Positions 44,657 through 57,340 of a stretch of 64,000 bases of DNA are shown here, one piece after another; the stretch's first letter is position 1, and each line of letters starts with the position of its first letter. The notes below the pieces were generated by a model. The model worked only from the letters and a program-made list of their open reading frames with translations, searched no databases and had not been told where the DNA came from. The stretch covers positions 66,657,741-66,721,740 of the forward strand of contig CM041465.1 of assembly GCA_023213395.1 (NCBI GenBank). Direction: 5' to 3'. The stretch comes from Cycas panzhihuaensis. Lineage: Eukaryota > Cycadophyta. Position numbers and translations under genes: made by a program.

Positions 44657-45830
44657 TCCATGGGTGACCTTACTTCAAATAGATGAAGGGCTGGAGTAAG
44701 TGGGGACGACGGGACCATGATGGTCGTCAGGTTGTCCGACCTCCTCATGAGACTCCAAGAGAGAGTCTCGAAGGGGCTCCTTGGAAGGAGCGAAAGGGAG
44801 TTTCTTGAAGCCATCACCTGTGGGGGGTGATGAAGAGGAAGACCCAATGGTGGATGAGTCAATACGAGCGATGATATGTGACACATAAGAGTGACTAGTC
44901 TCACCAACGAAAGTGGTTCTAGATAGGGACCTAGAATGGGATAAGTGCATCCTACTAGTGCGGAGGAAAGAAACAGGGTGAAAGCAATCCTCATCCTCAT
45001 CGTGAGACTTATCATCACTAAACGAGGTAAGGTACCCACAACTTCCAACACTAATAAGAGCGAAGCACATGAGACTAGGGGAAGAAGATGCAGGGTCTTC
45101 TTCGATGTGAGATGGATTAGGTATGCCAATGGAGTAAGCAGAGGCATAAGTAGAAGGGCCTTGGCTCATTTGATTAACAGGGCAAGCTTGTTTAGTAGGT
45201 GGGTGCTCGTGGAAAACAACCCTCATTCGTCCATCATGGACGAATTTAAGTTGCCCCCAAAGGGTTAAACACACGGCTCCCATCTGGTCAAGCCATGGTC
45301 GACCCAAGAGGAGATTGTAGTTGACGACAACATCGAGGACTACAATGTCAGTAAGGACAGTCCTGCCCTTGAGAGTGAGCAGGATCGAGATAGATCCCAA
45401 TGGGGTCTTTTTGCTACCGTCGTAGCCTTAGCATCACCATGGAATAGGTTCTAAGGCAGAAATACCAAGCTCTTGCATAACACGCAAGGGCATGGCATTC
45501 ACAGAAGAACCATTATCGACAATAGTCCTTCGCAGGGTAGAGTCAGGTGTATCAATGGTAATGGTGAATGAGAAGTTCCACTGACGTTCCCTTTCATATG
45601 CGAGAGGAAGGTCTTTAGGATCAAATGAAATAATAAGCTCATGGCTTTGGGTGACACCTAAAGCGTGGATGGGCACATCATTTGACCCTAAAGCTTCCAA
45701 AAGGAGGGCCCGTTGCTTGGGACAACTCCTCAAAACATCCATAAATGATATTCCTATAGTGACGGTATGGAGTTCGTCAATGATAGAGAAAGGCTTACCC
45801 TTCATAGTAGGTTGGGTAAGCGCCCTTTAA
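44657..45830 (-). pseudogene. Protease and linker of copy B
   Basis: IVDNGSSVNAMPLRVMQEL keeps the retropepsin active site (Asp codon near 45517). YNLLLGRPWLDQMGAV is the protease end. The following 240 codons form an open Ser/Asp-rich linker (FSDDKSHDEDEDC). It is in the same frame as RT, supporting a single gag-pol polyprotein. Confidence 0.87.
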
Positions 45831-48321
45831 AAATCATAACGACTAGGATATATGGGAATGGCCTTGGGAAAAAGAGGCACTTCGGGAGGAAAGTTCTCTG
45901 AAAGAGGATCGGAAGGAATAGAAGAAGAAGCACCAACTGCTTCTTTGGCGACTTGAGACCGAGTAAGGGTGTACATAGGAGTAGCCTCAAGCATTTGGAT
46001 TACCTTCTTTTCCTTATTTTGGGACTGCGAAGGTGAAGGGATGCATTTGTTAGGGGAATGTAAAGAAGAAGACGAATCCCAGGCACCCTTCCCTTTATCG
46101 CGAGAAGGACGGGAATTCAATGATCTTCCCCGATTTCGATTATTTTTAGGTTGAGTGTTGTGATCATGTTCCCCATGTTTGGCGAACGAATCCTTATGGA
46201 TCGGTTGGTCTAGATTAGGTCTTGAGGCCCATTTAGAGGAGGAGTCATGTTGAGGGGCATCCTTAGGATGTTGGGCCCTACAACATGAGTCATCATGGAA
46301 GCACTCCCCATGAATGGAATACCACTTCTTCTTAAGTGAAGAATCTATCTTCCTCACTTGAGAGGACTAGGCGTTATCGTTCCTAGGGAGGGAACTTGGG
46401 TAGCTTGCTGAATTTGTTTGTTAGAAGTCAGGGATGAAGGAGCTTGTAATTTGAGTTCCTTCATCATACGTTTGAATGAATGTATAGCAGATGTAAGCAG
46501 ATCTAGGGTCTTCCCAGTTGGATGAGAAGAAGACTTAGAAGACTGTTGTGGTTTAGTATCTTTAGTTGGGGGTGGTGCCTCATGCCACTGTGAGGGCTTG
46601 AGAGGCTTCTTGAGTCCTGCCTGGATCTCAATAGCCTCAAGCGCTAAGCACTTTGTAATCACGGAGTCACATGTAGTTGCCCCCATCTTAAGGACTTCCA
46701 CATGTACTTTGGGACGAAATACGTTAACAAAAAGGTCCCTCTTCAATTCCTTGGGTAACATGGCCTTAGTGGAATGAAGAAGTTCATGGAATCATTGCAC
46801 AAAGTCATGATTCATCTCATCGTGACCTTGCTTGAGCGATAGAAGAGATTTCATTCCACTTTCAAATGGGTGAACGACATCAAAATAATTTATGAACTCG
46901 TCCACAAGTTGCTGGAACGAGAAAATGAAATGAGTGAGAAGGCGATAAAACCACTTAAGGGCATCGCCTTATAAAGATCAAGGGAATAATTTCATCAAGA
47001 TGTGGTTATAGGCCCAATAATCAATACACGCCATAGAAAAATTATGGATGTGCTCCGTTGGGTCCTGTGAGGGAGTTCCATCGAATTTAGGAACTTCAGG
47101 AGGATGAGGCGGTAAGTTGATTCTTAACACCTCAACAGATAATGGCATCGATCTATAGTCCATAAAGGGACGCACCCTTGCATGGACCATAGGATTGACA
47201 CACGGTAATGAGCAAAGAACGGATGGGGGTGGTAAACCCATCCCTCCTTGAGGAAGCATCCCTTGCTAGAAAGGGACTTGAGGATAAGCACCTTGAAAAG
47301 AAGCTAGGTTCCCTTGCGAAGGCGCAGTGTAAGAGGATATGCTAGATAGTGGAAAAGAGAGCTGTGGGACCAGGTTTTATCCATATGGGCCACCCGTGGG
47401 CGGTGCAACCCCATATAGATGTAGCAGATCCACACCATAAGCTCGAATGTTGCTCCCTTTACCCTACCCCCAAGGTTGAGAGATATAACCTGGGGGTATG
47501 TAAAGAGAAGAACCACTAGGTTGGTTTTGGGGATATGTGGGAGCGGGTCCCACATGACTAGTGACTGAAGAGCTAGTAGGACCTATAGGCCTACTAGGGA
47601 ACGCATGCGCTACATTAGAGGATGGCACATTAGCTTGACTAGGAAAGGGTATGCTAACCCCCAACTGAGGGAAAGACATACCACAAGAGGGTCCTGAAGA
47701 ACTAGGACCATAACGAGGGATAGAAGGTGCAACATTCATCCCCAAGGTTGGTGTAGGAATAGAGTGGGATGAATATACATGAACGAAAGGGTTACTCATA
47801 GTAGGAGGGGCAGGTGCGAATGAAGAAGGTGGTAAAGGAGCGGATGAAGAAGACGCTCCACCATGTAAAACATCTTCAAACCACTTGGGACGCGATTGAA
47901 GATGAGATGCTCGAAAGCACTCGCTAATAGCTTCAACAATGTCAGTGGGAGGGGTATCTACGTGACCATAAGAGGTGGATAGGGCTTTGAATGACACAGA
48001 CTCCTTAGGACGCTCCTCACAAGAATCACCAATAGGGTGGTGAACCTTAAGAGGAGATGAGTCTTCTACCACATGAGTAGAAGGATGGATGTCAAGGGGG
48101 TGATGCTGATCACCCGGGTAGTAGATAGGATCATCACCCTCTTGGGTGGATCCTGGAATGGATGCAGGGAACTCGTGAGTTCCCAAGGCAAAGGCATGAT
48201 AGGCCCAATTAGAAGGGTATCCTTCCATGGTCGAATCAGAATCTGACGATGAAAGAAGACGATACCTAAGATCTTCTAACAATGGAGGCAAACCACGTAG
48301 GCGACAAAAGAAGCGTCGCAT
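45831..48321 (-). pseudogene. Gag of copy B
   Basis: It starts with a clear ATG (MRRFFCRLRGLPPLLEDLRY) and stays open for 285 codons. The capsid core is EVPKFDGTPSQDPTEHIHNF and LPKELKRDLFVNVFRPKVHV. The zinc knuckle near 46325 reads YSIHGECFHDDSCC, so the first Cys has become Tyr and the pre-terminal His is Cys. One base is lost near 46370 relative to copy C, shifting the frame before the knuckle. Confidence 0.88.
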
Positions 48322-48467
48322 ACAAAGCTTGCCAACACTTTAAAAGAAAGAAAGAGCTGCAAGGAGTGCACGTTAGGGGCTGCCCAATGAACGAGATAAA
48401 GTGAAAGGAACCACTAGAAGGTAACAATACCAACAGGAAGGGATGAAGACTATCTCCCTTACTGGTA
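48322..48467. other. Leader of copy B between primer site and gag
   Basis: About 146 bases without other signal; in copy C the same leader is about 148 bases. Confidence 0.6.
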
Positions 48468-48487
48468 AGTCCCCAGTATGGTCGCCA
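48468..48487 (-). other. Primer binding site, tRNA-Arg type, copy B
   Basis: The reverse strand reads TGGCGACC...CTGGGGACT, one base after the LTR end. The first seven bases match the tRNA-Arg(ACG) complement as I recall it. Confidence 0.7.
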
Positions 48488-48488
48488 G

Positions 48489-51212
48489 TGGATGCGTGTT
48501 TATGGGATAACCACCTAGCTAAGTAGGAATAATGAGGATGATCAATAATGCTATCGAGGGTATGAATAAAATCCTATGAGGAAGGCTAGTACTACGCAGG
48601 GTGCCCCGTGCGCCGAAGCACGAGTTTGAAACCTGCAGATGATACCCAACTACCTAAGGGTGGTTCCCCTACTTCAACTAGGAAGAGGGAAGGTAAAAAG
48701 GTAGCCTGGATAGGCTTTAGAGGAAAGTCCTCCCACCCCTGGATGGTTGAAAGGGGAGGAAGAGAATCCCCAAAGATTTCCCTACAACGAAGGGAAACAA
48801 CTAGAAGTAAGGTAGGTGAATAGCCTATGGCACGGCTAAGACCTCCTTGGTTATTTGGCTAAGCAAATAGAACCAAGGAAAGAGGAAGGGGATGGGAGTG
48901 ATCGATCGCCCCAAAACCCCCCCTTGAGGGTACAACCAAAAGAAGCAAGAGAGCTAGGGTGTGTGTAAGAAAATCGAATCAAATAAAACAAGCTAGGGGG
49001 GCAAGGATAAGGTTTATGAGCTAAGAGAAAAGGCCAAGGAATAATTCCTAGGAGTCCTTTTCCTAAATGGGTATGGTATGTAAAGTGCAACATACAATGT
49101 GTAAACAAAAGAGGTTGATTTCCCTTTTTCCTTTATGTTCTCTAAATTACTACCATGCAACCTTTTCAAAATGGAAAGAGTGAAGCAAAGTAAGGTCACA
49201 TACCTAGGATAAAGGCATGGTTGAGGCGGCAATGCTCCCACTAAACGCTCCAAGTCGTTCCACGGAAGAAGCGGTGAAAAGTCATAGTGAGGTAGAACGT
49301 GGGGCTTCCTTACCTTCCCCGAAAAGTAACAATAAAATGCTAGAAATGAAAAGGAAAGCGATAGCGAAAATAGAATGCTACGACAAAATGTAAATAGATT
49401 CACTTACTCGAGAGAAAGAAGGGAGGAGTTCCTTACGTTCTCCTTTTACCTGTAAGTGAACACAAAGATTCCCTTCTGGAGAAAGGAGGCTAACAATATG
49501 AGGAAGAGCACCAAAACATATATATGCATATGTCAAAAGCTAGATCTTTATACATACATGTAAGTACTCACCAATCACAAGTTTACAACGATAGACTATG
49601 GTCTAAAAATACCTAAATGAAAGGGTATGTAAATAGGTGAGCCTTGGAGTGACCTGCTTCCTGCAAAGGGCAACCCTACCCTCCCTCAAGGAGCCATGGG
49701 GATGTGAGAGTATGGTTGTAAAAACTAGCTATAAACATGGGTAACAAAAGTACGAAGGGAGCTCAAGGAAGTCCATAATAGACCAGAGTGCTATAGGGAG
49801 CAAATTGGGCCGCTGATAGAGGAGTTGAGATAGAAGGAGCCTCTAGGGCTTATGCGTTGCCCAGATGGGAGAAACAAGCCTGCAAACTAGCGTTGCAATA
49901 GGTGCAAATGCTGGTTTCAGTGGCTGGAAATGATCCCCTAATCCCTTGTCCACTCCAGGGACAGCACGGGGGTAAAAGAGGAGGGTTTGGAGGGAAGAAG
50001 CCTCTTGGGAGTGCAAGGGTGGTACAAAATCCACCTAACTCTATCCCAAACCCTATGAAATCCTCTTGTACCACTATCTTGGGCATGAAACACAGGAGAG
50101 GAGCCTCAAACAGCAGAGAAATAACTACAGCAAATCAAAAGACAAGCTCTAGAAACTACAAAGCTAGGCATGAACTGAGTAATAAAAGATCTTTAAATCA
50201 ACAAATACCTCAAGGAAAGTGAGGAGGCATTTGCCTCTACAAGAGCCTGCTGAGAAGACACTAAAAACCTATGAAGAAGGCTGAGATGCAGCAGGTATGG
50301 GGCCCCTAGTGAGGTGGCTAAGAGAAATCTCGCTTCTGAAATAATTCGGTACTTGCCTGGGCAAAGAGACCCTAAAAACTCCTCAAGAATGCCCCCTCCA
50401 AGGCGTACAATGGGTTGTGAGGATGTCACAATGAGGCATAAGGAGGGCTGGGCATAGAGGAGCAGTTGCAGGTCCTGAGAATGCAGCAGAGCAGAGAGCA
50501 GGGTGAATTTCCTTAGTGTTCCTTTGAAAGAGAGCCAAAAGGTCCAAAAAATGACTTAAGAAGAGCTTAAATACTCAGCCCCAACCCTAATCGAGCGATA
50601 AGGGCTCGACTGGTGCTGAGGTGGGTTGAAGAACATGTGGCAATTCTGCAATAAATGTGAGAATTACTACAATGGGTTTAAAAATTAGTTTATAATAGTC
50701 ACACCGCAGTATATATCACGGTACCATGATAAACTTCGCAGTACCACAAACTCTGCTGTGGTGCGGGGCTAGAGGGCCAAATTAGCCGGAACAACCAGCC
50801 AGGGCTGCGGGCCAAGGCACTAGGAGGCCGACAGGGGGGCAGGCCCACCTGCCCAGGGGCAAACAAAGGACCAAGAACCACAAAAAGCAATCAAGGGACT
50901 TAAGGACATAAGGAGGAGACTAAGTGGTGATAAAACAACATAACAAATAATGATCACATAAGTTGAATAAGACTTAAGGGGAGTAGGGAAGATTGTGGGA
51001 GGTGATGCAGCCACCGGGGTGACACACTTGTTGGAAGTGTGCCCCTGCTATAGTCTTCATAGGCTAAAGAGGTGTAGATGGTGCAAACCATCTATGAAAA
51101 ACATGTAGCATGCAAGCAAGTACTCCTCACAAGAAGCAAAACTAAAGCGAGAAACATACCTTCACTTACCTAAGTCGACCTCTCCGTATCTATTCCGAGT
51201 AGCCAGGAAATA
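48489..51212 (-). repeat. 5' LTR of copy B
   Basis: 2,724 bases, in + orientation TGGATGCGTG...GGAAATA (CA terminus changed to TA). It matches 34199-36941. The palindromic motif block is at 50701-50764 (ACGGTACCATGATAAACTTC). Confidence 0.9.
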
Positions 51213-51217
51213 CTACT
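51213..51217. repeat. Target-site duplication, right (CTACT), copy B
   Basis: CTACT against CTGCT on the left. Confidence 0.8.
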
Positions 51218-52760
51218 CAATAGTCATCAGAAGCATTAGTCTGAAGAATAAGTTTACCTGATCCAGATAGCTATAAATCTCATAGAATTTGAGCTTCCTT
51301 TTTAAGCTTCCTAACTGCTTCAGTTACTTCAACCAACTAACTTCCATCTAAAAGATGTTTTCTTATTGGAGAGGTCTTTTTGGCCCATTGTGGGATATGC
51401 TTCCTAACATAGTTTAAGCATCCAAGGAACCTTTGCATTTATTTTATATCCCTTAACTCATTAGGAAAAGCTACTAGCTTTTATGCTACCTGAGATTGTA
51501 ATTGGACCTTCCCATTTTTGATAGTAATGGCTAAGAATTTAATTTTTTCTTGAGCAATAACCATCTTCTTTTCTGATAAACATATTCCATGTCTATTTAT
51601 TATCTCTATAAATATTTCTAAATGATGTACATATTTTGCGAAGGAACTACAAAACACTAGAATGTCATCAATATATACACAAATGAATTTATATGGACCA
51701 AAAATAGAGTTCATTATTCTCTCGAAATAAGCTGGTGTATTGTAGAGGCCGAAAGGAACCACGTTCCATTCATATAAACCCTTTAGTACTAAGAAGGTTA
51801 TTTTGTATCTATCCTCTTCTCTTATCTGGATCTAATAATATCCACTCTTGCAATCAAATTTTGAGAAGATGTTAGCATTCTTAATTTTTGGTAAAATCAT
51901 GTCCTTTCTTGGTAATAGATAATGAAAAGGAATTGTGATCGTATTTAGGGGCTTGTAATTTATTACCTTGCGAGCTTTTTCTCTCTTCATTTCTGCATGA
52001 TTCCTAACCAAGAATGCTGCACAATAATACGCACTTTTGTTTGGCTAGATTGAATTAGCTTTCAGTAATTCTTGGATCTATTTCTTCAGTTCCTATTGGT
52101 CCATAGGAGAATGAGGGATTGACTTTGATTTAACTCCTTGATCATACGTTGTATGGATTTCCATTGTTGGAGAGTCTTTGTCCCAAAATTTTTGTGGGTC
52201 TTTTGAACAATGCTGCAACAACTGCTCCTTTATTTAAAATATTTGTTGCTCTTCTTCTACAGATAAGACTTTACTAGATTGAGGCCTCATATAGAATTTA
52301 TAAATATCACTCCAGTAAATCAGAGAATTAGAGGGTTTCACCATTGCTTCTTTTGCTAGAAATGTTTGGTTGACTTCTACCCTTTTTATTCTTTTAACTG
52401 GTACCTATTTATCTTTGATAGTGAAGATTACTGCAGAAGATGAAATTGTTACTTCCATGAACATATCTAGCACATGCATAGAAAGAATGATTAAAGCCTG
52501 AGGATCTTCAAATGAGAACATTGTTAAAGTAAACTCTTCCACCCCAGTCGAAATGGGATATTTGGAGCAAAGTGTGAAAGGGAAATAGAGTCAGAAAAAG
52601 TGGCACATGAAATTTGGAGAGGGCACTGTCTCTGGAGAGATGAGAATAATGCGGGCATGCTATGTTGAATGTACAATATGTGTCTATGAAGCAATGAATG
52701 ACATGCCAGAAATTAGAAATGTAAACTTTAGCTTCTGTATACAAAGAATTTATGACATTA
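51213..52760 (-). pseudogene. Protease, RT and start of RNase H of caulimovirid unit 1
   Basis: Reverse strand. A protease-like motif CFIDTYCTFNIACP lies near 52640-52700. RT follows, with MVPFGLYNTPAYFERIM and the catalytic YIDD at 51664-51675, unaltered in this unit. RNase H begins near 51440 and is cut at 51213 by copy B. Stops and frameshifts occur throughout. Confidence 0.85.
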
Positions 52761-54380
52761 ATGGTTTTTTTTAGAGTCTAGACTTCATCGGAGGATGGTA
52801 AAATATACTTGAAGAATTTAAACTTGTCAAATGGACAAAGAGAACTGAAAGGATTTACAAATGGGGTTTGATTAGTTGGAGGGTTTTCAAACCTTATATT
52901 TTATGTTTCAAAAGTTTCACTTGTAATACTGTCTTCACTAGAAGAAGTATCACTTACTTCTTCTCCTTCTTCATCCTCTAAATCATCATATATAGGATAT
53001 GACTACATCATTTTAAGAGTTAATTCTGGAATTTTATTTTCTCCTTTAGATTCTTCGATGACATAAAGTTCTAAGTCTTCATTTCGGTCGCTCCACTGGA
53101 ATTCCTATTGAATTTTTTCTTCTAGATCTTCAAATAATTTCTTTGCCATGTGGGAAACTTTAGTTGGACAAGTGTTGGCCCAGTGTCCTTGTTGGCTGCA
53201 AATATAATAAGCTCTTGGAGTTTTTGGCTTGTTAGTATTTCTTTTTTTAAATATATTTTTTGATGACTAAGCCTAAAAGGCTTTCTGGTCCTTCAAATAG
53301 TATATTTCCCAAATCTCTTTCTCCTTTTTTATTTTTGTTATTGTGTCTAATGCATAATTTTTTGGCATACTGATTTGTTTAGTATTGATGCTTTTGCTTC
53401 AGCCTTTATCCAACATAATTCTTTCATTTTGTTCTAATAGAGTTCATAGATATCTGCAAAAAAATTTATTTTGATGTCATCCCCTAATTTATGAAAATTG
53501 GTAATAATTAAATTACCTATATTATTAGGGAGACTCATCAGAAAATTTATTTTTGTCTAATGATCATGATATAATAATAATTTATACACCTTGTTATAAT
53601 ACTCCTTGTACTAGATATCAAAATCTCTCCAATAACTGAGTTTCATTTTTGCTAGTTCTATATGTAAGTTTTCTTTTTATAATGACCTTTCTGGATAGAG
53701 TTCTATGAGCATTAATCAAAGTAAAGTATGGAGACCAGCACTCATGACGTCCCTTTTGTCTTCAACCTTGCTTGAAATCCACCAGTCTAATACTATACTA
53801 GACCTTTATCCGTATGCAATTTTAATCATGGTTGCATTACTCCATCTTTATTCAGCTTGTATTATTTCTAGTCTTCCAATCCATGCTCTTATAGTACCCC
53901 ATCTATCAATGGTATTGTCTAGGTCAAGAATGAATCTGAAATCAGTAACTAGAAAAAGACTCCATTTGACCTTTGGAGTAGAGCTTTCTCCCCTTTGAAA
54001 ATCAACTTTACAACTATGGAAATTATTTATATTTCTTGGTTGGATCAGTGAAGAAAATAAGACTTCTACCTACTCTTTATTAGGCTATTTGATTTCAGGA
54101 AATGATATTTCCCTTTTTTCATGTCTCCTTGACTTTATTTCTACTATTGCTTTAGGAATATCTTTTACCTTCTTTTTACCTTTCGATGAAGTTATCTCAA
54201 CTTCCTCTTCTAGTTCTTCACTGTCTTCTTACATTTCTTCCATTTGGTTTTCTCTAGATTATTTTTCTAATTGTACTAATGCCATTACATTAACATTGAT
54301 GCTATCTAGTTCTTCTTCCATAATATTTATATATTATTCTACAAAGGTAGACCAAGTGCATAAATAATTTAATTGTCTTT
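52761..54380 (-). pseudogene. Coat protein region of caulimovirid unit 1
   Basis: It begins with a Glu-rich coiled-coil stretch (about 54050-54370). A capsid-like domain follows and then a zinc knuckle near 53160-53200, where ICSQQGHWANTC keeps the C-x4-H-x4-C part but the first Cys is Tyr. An acidic Ser/Glu-rich tail comes after. Several frameshifts. Order and knuckle fit caulimovirid coat proteins. Confidence 0.7.
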
Positions 54381-54559
54381 GTATCTTATGTTGAGACCCA
54401 GGCTCCTTGGTGGCTATTCTAAAAGCATGTTCAGCTCGATGACTATGGTCTTTTGACTCACTGGTATAAAAGAGTAATTTAAACGACCATTTGCCTCCTA
54501 ATTTAAAGATTTTTCCATCATGTTGCCAAGTCTTTTCTTTTGAGAATTGAAGAACTTTT

Positions 54560-55692
54560 AACGTTCCTTTAAAGCATTATTTCTTCTTAAAATTGTCAAA
54601 CAAATTTTCTAAGATCTTTTTTATTTGACTTAGTTGGCTAGTAGATTTTGGAAGGACTGATAACGAGTCATCATCCTTATTAAATTGTAGCAAAAAAAAA
54701 ATATGCTTATCAGCCATGGATTTATTAGGGATGTATTTTACTATATCCTTATCTTTCTTGTTCTCAGTTTCTGTGATTCTGAGCTGTTTTGGAATTGGAT
54801 TATCTTTCAACATCATTTGTTGATATTGAATGATCTAATCATTAGGTATGCCTAAGTTAGCATATGAAACTCCTTCAATATCCATATTAGAAGCTCCTAT
54901 CGCCAGACTTTCTCTGCTTATAGGTCTAGCCAATTTGGGGGTACAGGTATTGGTAAGCCTGTATTTACATGAAACGTTTTCAACCATATAGATAACACTC
55001 GGCATCATATTTAGTCCTTATATTCTTGTAATGATTCTCCATGCAAAAGAGAGATAGGGATCTCTTAAATTCATTGAAAAGTTAGGAATATATTTTTCCC
55101 ACTAGAACCCTAGACTGAGATTACCAATAAAACTAGCAATTTTCACATCCTTTAAAAACATATATGTGGTATCTACCAACTGAACAAGAATATGACTATT
55201 AATTCCCCTCCTATACATAGGAGTTATGGCAATTTGAATACATCCAAAATGGATGTATTGGAACTTTTTCTTCTTTGCATAAGATCTAAATTTTTGCATA
55301 TCCTTTTTTGTGAAGAGATCTATGGGATGTAGTTGTATCCTGTCTCCACCTTTTATTTCAAGTGTGTGTTCAGCATTATGTACTTGAAACCATGAGGATA
55401 TATTGAGACTAGAATCTAGATATACATATTTACGAGAGATCTTTGGAGGATTCCAAGGCCTAATTTATTTTTCCATCTCATCGGCCTCATATTCTACTGA
55501 ATGTCTAGCTACTTCATATACTTTAGGTGCATTATCATGAGCAAAAGACATAGATCTTAATAAAGCCATTATGAAAATATTCTCAAACAAATTTATGCAA
55601 GAGTATTTTGAATTACTGAATTTGAGTAAGAGATTACTCGCCTCTTTCGAAACAATAAGTTCTCCTTCACAGGACACTTTCTTTGATCGCAT
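54560..55692 (-). pseudogene. Movement protein of caulimovirid unit 1
   Basis: It starts at ATG 55690-55692. The pattern FQYIHFGCIQIAITPMYRRG followed by ILVQLVDT and FIGNLSLGF fits the core of the 30K-type movement protein that opens plasmodesmata. The N-terminal 75 codons are open, then stops follow. This domain is the strongest argument for a virus rather than a retrotransposon. Confidence 0.75.
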
Positions 55693-55809
55693 AATCCACC
55701 ATGTTTCGCTACTGCACTGACCACGTCGGACTTACGCTTCACACGACTCTCCTGGCCCTCAAATTACTACCTACCATCTTACACTACCTACAAAATGAAC
55801 ACATGACGA
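55693..55809. other. Leader between primer site and movement protein, unit 1
   Basis: A short leader of about 117 bases, absent from unit 2, which breaks at 62021. Confidence 0.5.
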
Positions 55810-55822
55810 GGCTCTGATACCA
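55810..55822 (-). other. tRNA-Met primer binding site of the caulimovirid
   Basis: The reverse strand reads TGGTATCAGAGCC, the perfect complement of the plant initiator tRNA-Met end used by all plant pararetroviruses. It marks the start of the viral genome and lies at the unit 2/unit 1 junction. Confidence 0.85.
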
Positions 55823-55828
55823 TTTAAA

Positions 55829-56540
55829 GGTGCCTTTGTGGAGGGCAGTTTATGGCAACAAAATAAGATAGCAATTTCTTAATCCAACTTAAAGCATATA
55901 TTACTCTTGCATGACTTTCTTCTAGAATAACATGAAAATAAGAGAAGAACTTCTTAAGTAAATACTTTTCTGATCAGCAAGATCCAGAAGGTGTGGTAGG
56001 GTGAGAGCATACTTTGCATTAGTATAAGAATTTAAGGAAAAGTTCTTAAGTGAATACTTTTCTTATCACCAAGATCCATGAAGTGTGGCAAGGTGAGAGC
56101 ATACTTCACATTAACATAAGAGATGAGATGAGATTAATGAATAAAAACTTAAGAACTTGAGAGCATAAGAACATAAGAGCATAAGAATATAAGAACACAA
56201 GAAGACTTAAGAAGAGAAAAAGTGTTTTAAAACTCTATAACTCAATAACTTGATTCTAAAACTCAATGATATTTACAATGGGGGAGTAAGTGCTTATATA
56301 GAAAAAAAAAACATCTTTGAGAAGAGTGAAGGTCTTTCTCAAATATTATAGAAAATACTGATTCAAGAGGTGTCTATCTACTTTTATAGTAAAATATGCT
56401 TTTCTGATTATATTGTCATCTTATATTTTATAAATGATAAATTAATAAGAATCTACTAATCAGAAAAGATAAATTTGGAAGTGAGGGACTTAGATTTTTA
56501 TAAATATTTTAAAGATAGGTCAGATCTAGTGTTTACTCAC
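55829..56540 (-). promoter_or_regulatory. Intergenic region of unit 2 with TATA and leader repeats
   Basis: TATATAAG on the reverse strand at 56293-56300. Downstream are the CATAAGA-type run (56162-56205) and two direct repeats (about 55975-56030 and 56068-56122). It lies between the downstream frame and the primer site, where caulimovirids place their genomic promoter. Confidence 0.65.
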
Positions 56541-56542
56541 TT

Positions 56543-57340
56543 TTACAACTTTAATTGCCTAAAAGATGGTGGAGAACATGACCCATAAACTGTAGAGGGT
56601 CCCATCAGACTATTGCTTCCACTAAAGCTGTCACTCTTTGATGGTGTTGGTTCTGGTTTTGAGTTTGACCCTAATATTAGATCTTTTTTAAAATCCAGTG
56701 ATAAAGGTACTTCTTGATATAGAATATAGTATCCTTCTTCATTAGGTACTTGTTCTGGAATTGGTGGAGGTTTCTCATTATCCATATATATATATATATA
56801 TATATATATATGGGTTTTAGAATTTTCCATTTTTTTCTTCGTCTTCGAGAACCTTCTATTTGTTCAAACCACCATTGAGTCGTTCTCATCTTTCTTATTT
56901 CTCATTCTAGGCTTTTTTGTTGATCTCTCATGAATTCTCTCTATTCTTCCTTTTCTTGGGCACCAAATTTGTAGATAACATGGAATTGTTCTTCTACTAG
57001 TATCTAAGAATTTTCACCTACATTTCTAACATCTAACTTTAACCTAAAATAATTTTCAATATTTACATCTAAGTCCATTGCCTGATTGGACTAGGCTTGG
57101 CAATGACTTGATATAATATACATATTACAGGAAAGATTAAATACCACTGTGTCACAACTATCTAAATCTAAAACCATATGTATAAGAAGATTACACTCAT
57201 GATCCCAGTTGCAATGATTTATATGCAATGTGATCAGTCTTTGTTTATTTATGTACAAAGAAATTAGTGGGTTGATTTCTTCAAAACAATTCTCCATAAT
57301 ATCTAATAAAAAATATCTATGAGAACTAAAGAATTGAGAT
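56543..57340 (-). pseudogene. Downstream frame of caulimovirid unit 2 (unknown product)
   Basis: Matches 33005-33790. The last 95 codons are open and contain a TA microsatellite (56783-56811) read as alternating Tyr/Ile, so the repeat expanded in the old coding sequence. The end SPPSFRQLKL is conserved with unit 1. Confidence 0.5.

Larger units (their letters stand above)
34199..51212 (-). mobile_element. Complete Tat-lineage Ty3/gypsy element, copy B
   Basis: A 17.0 kb reverse-strand element with 5' LTR 48489-51212, primer site 48468-48487, gag-pol 41658-48321, antisense PMD gene on the + strand 38395-40889, archaeal-type RNase H 37365-37787, polypurine tract 36942-36952 and 3' LTR 34199-36941. 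It has the same architecture as copy C, but the distal LTR ends differ, so it is a different subfamily. It was inserted into the RNase H of the pararetrovirus. The uninterrupted site can be read from unit 2 near 57739-57765 and agrees once one duplication copy is removed. Confidence 0.93.
32295..55828 (-). mobile_element. Endogenous caulimovirid, unit 1 (interrupted by copy B)
   Basis: A reverse-strand viral genome copy of about 6.5 kb, present as 51213-55828 and 32295-34198 once copy B is removed. The order from right to left is primer site (55810-55822), movement protein, coat protein with zinc knuckle, protease, RT, RNase H, a further frame, then a TATA-bearing intergenic region. Every part is matched in unit 2. 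The movement protein and lack of LTRs distinguish it from an LTR retrotransposon. All frames contain stops; it is an old, inactive copy. The exact genus in Caulimoviridae cannot be decided here. Confidence 0.85.
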
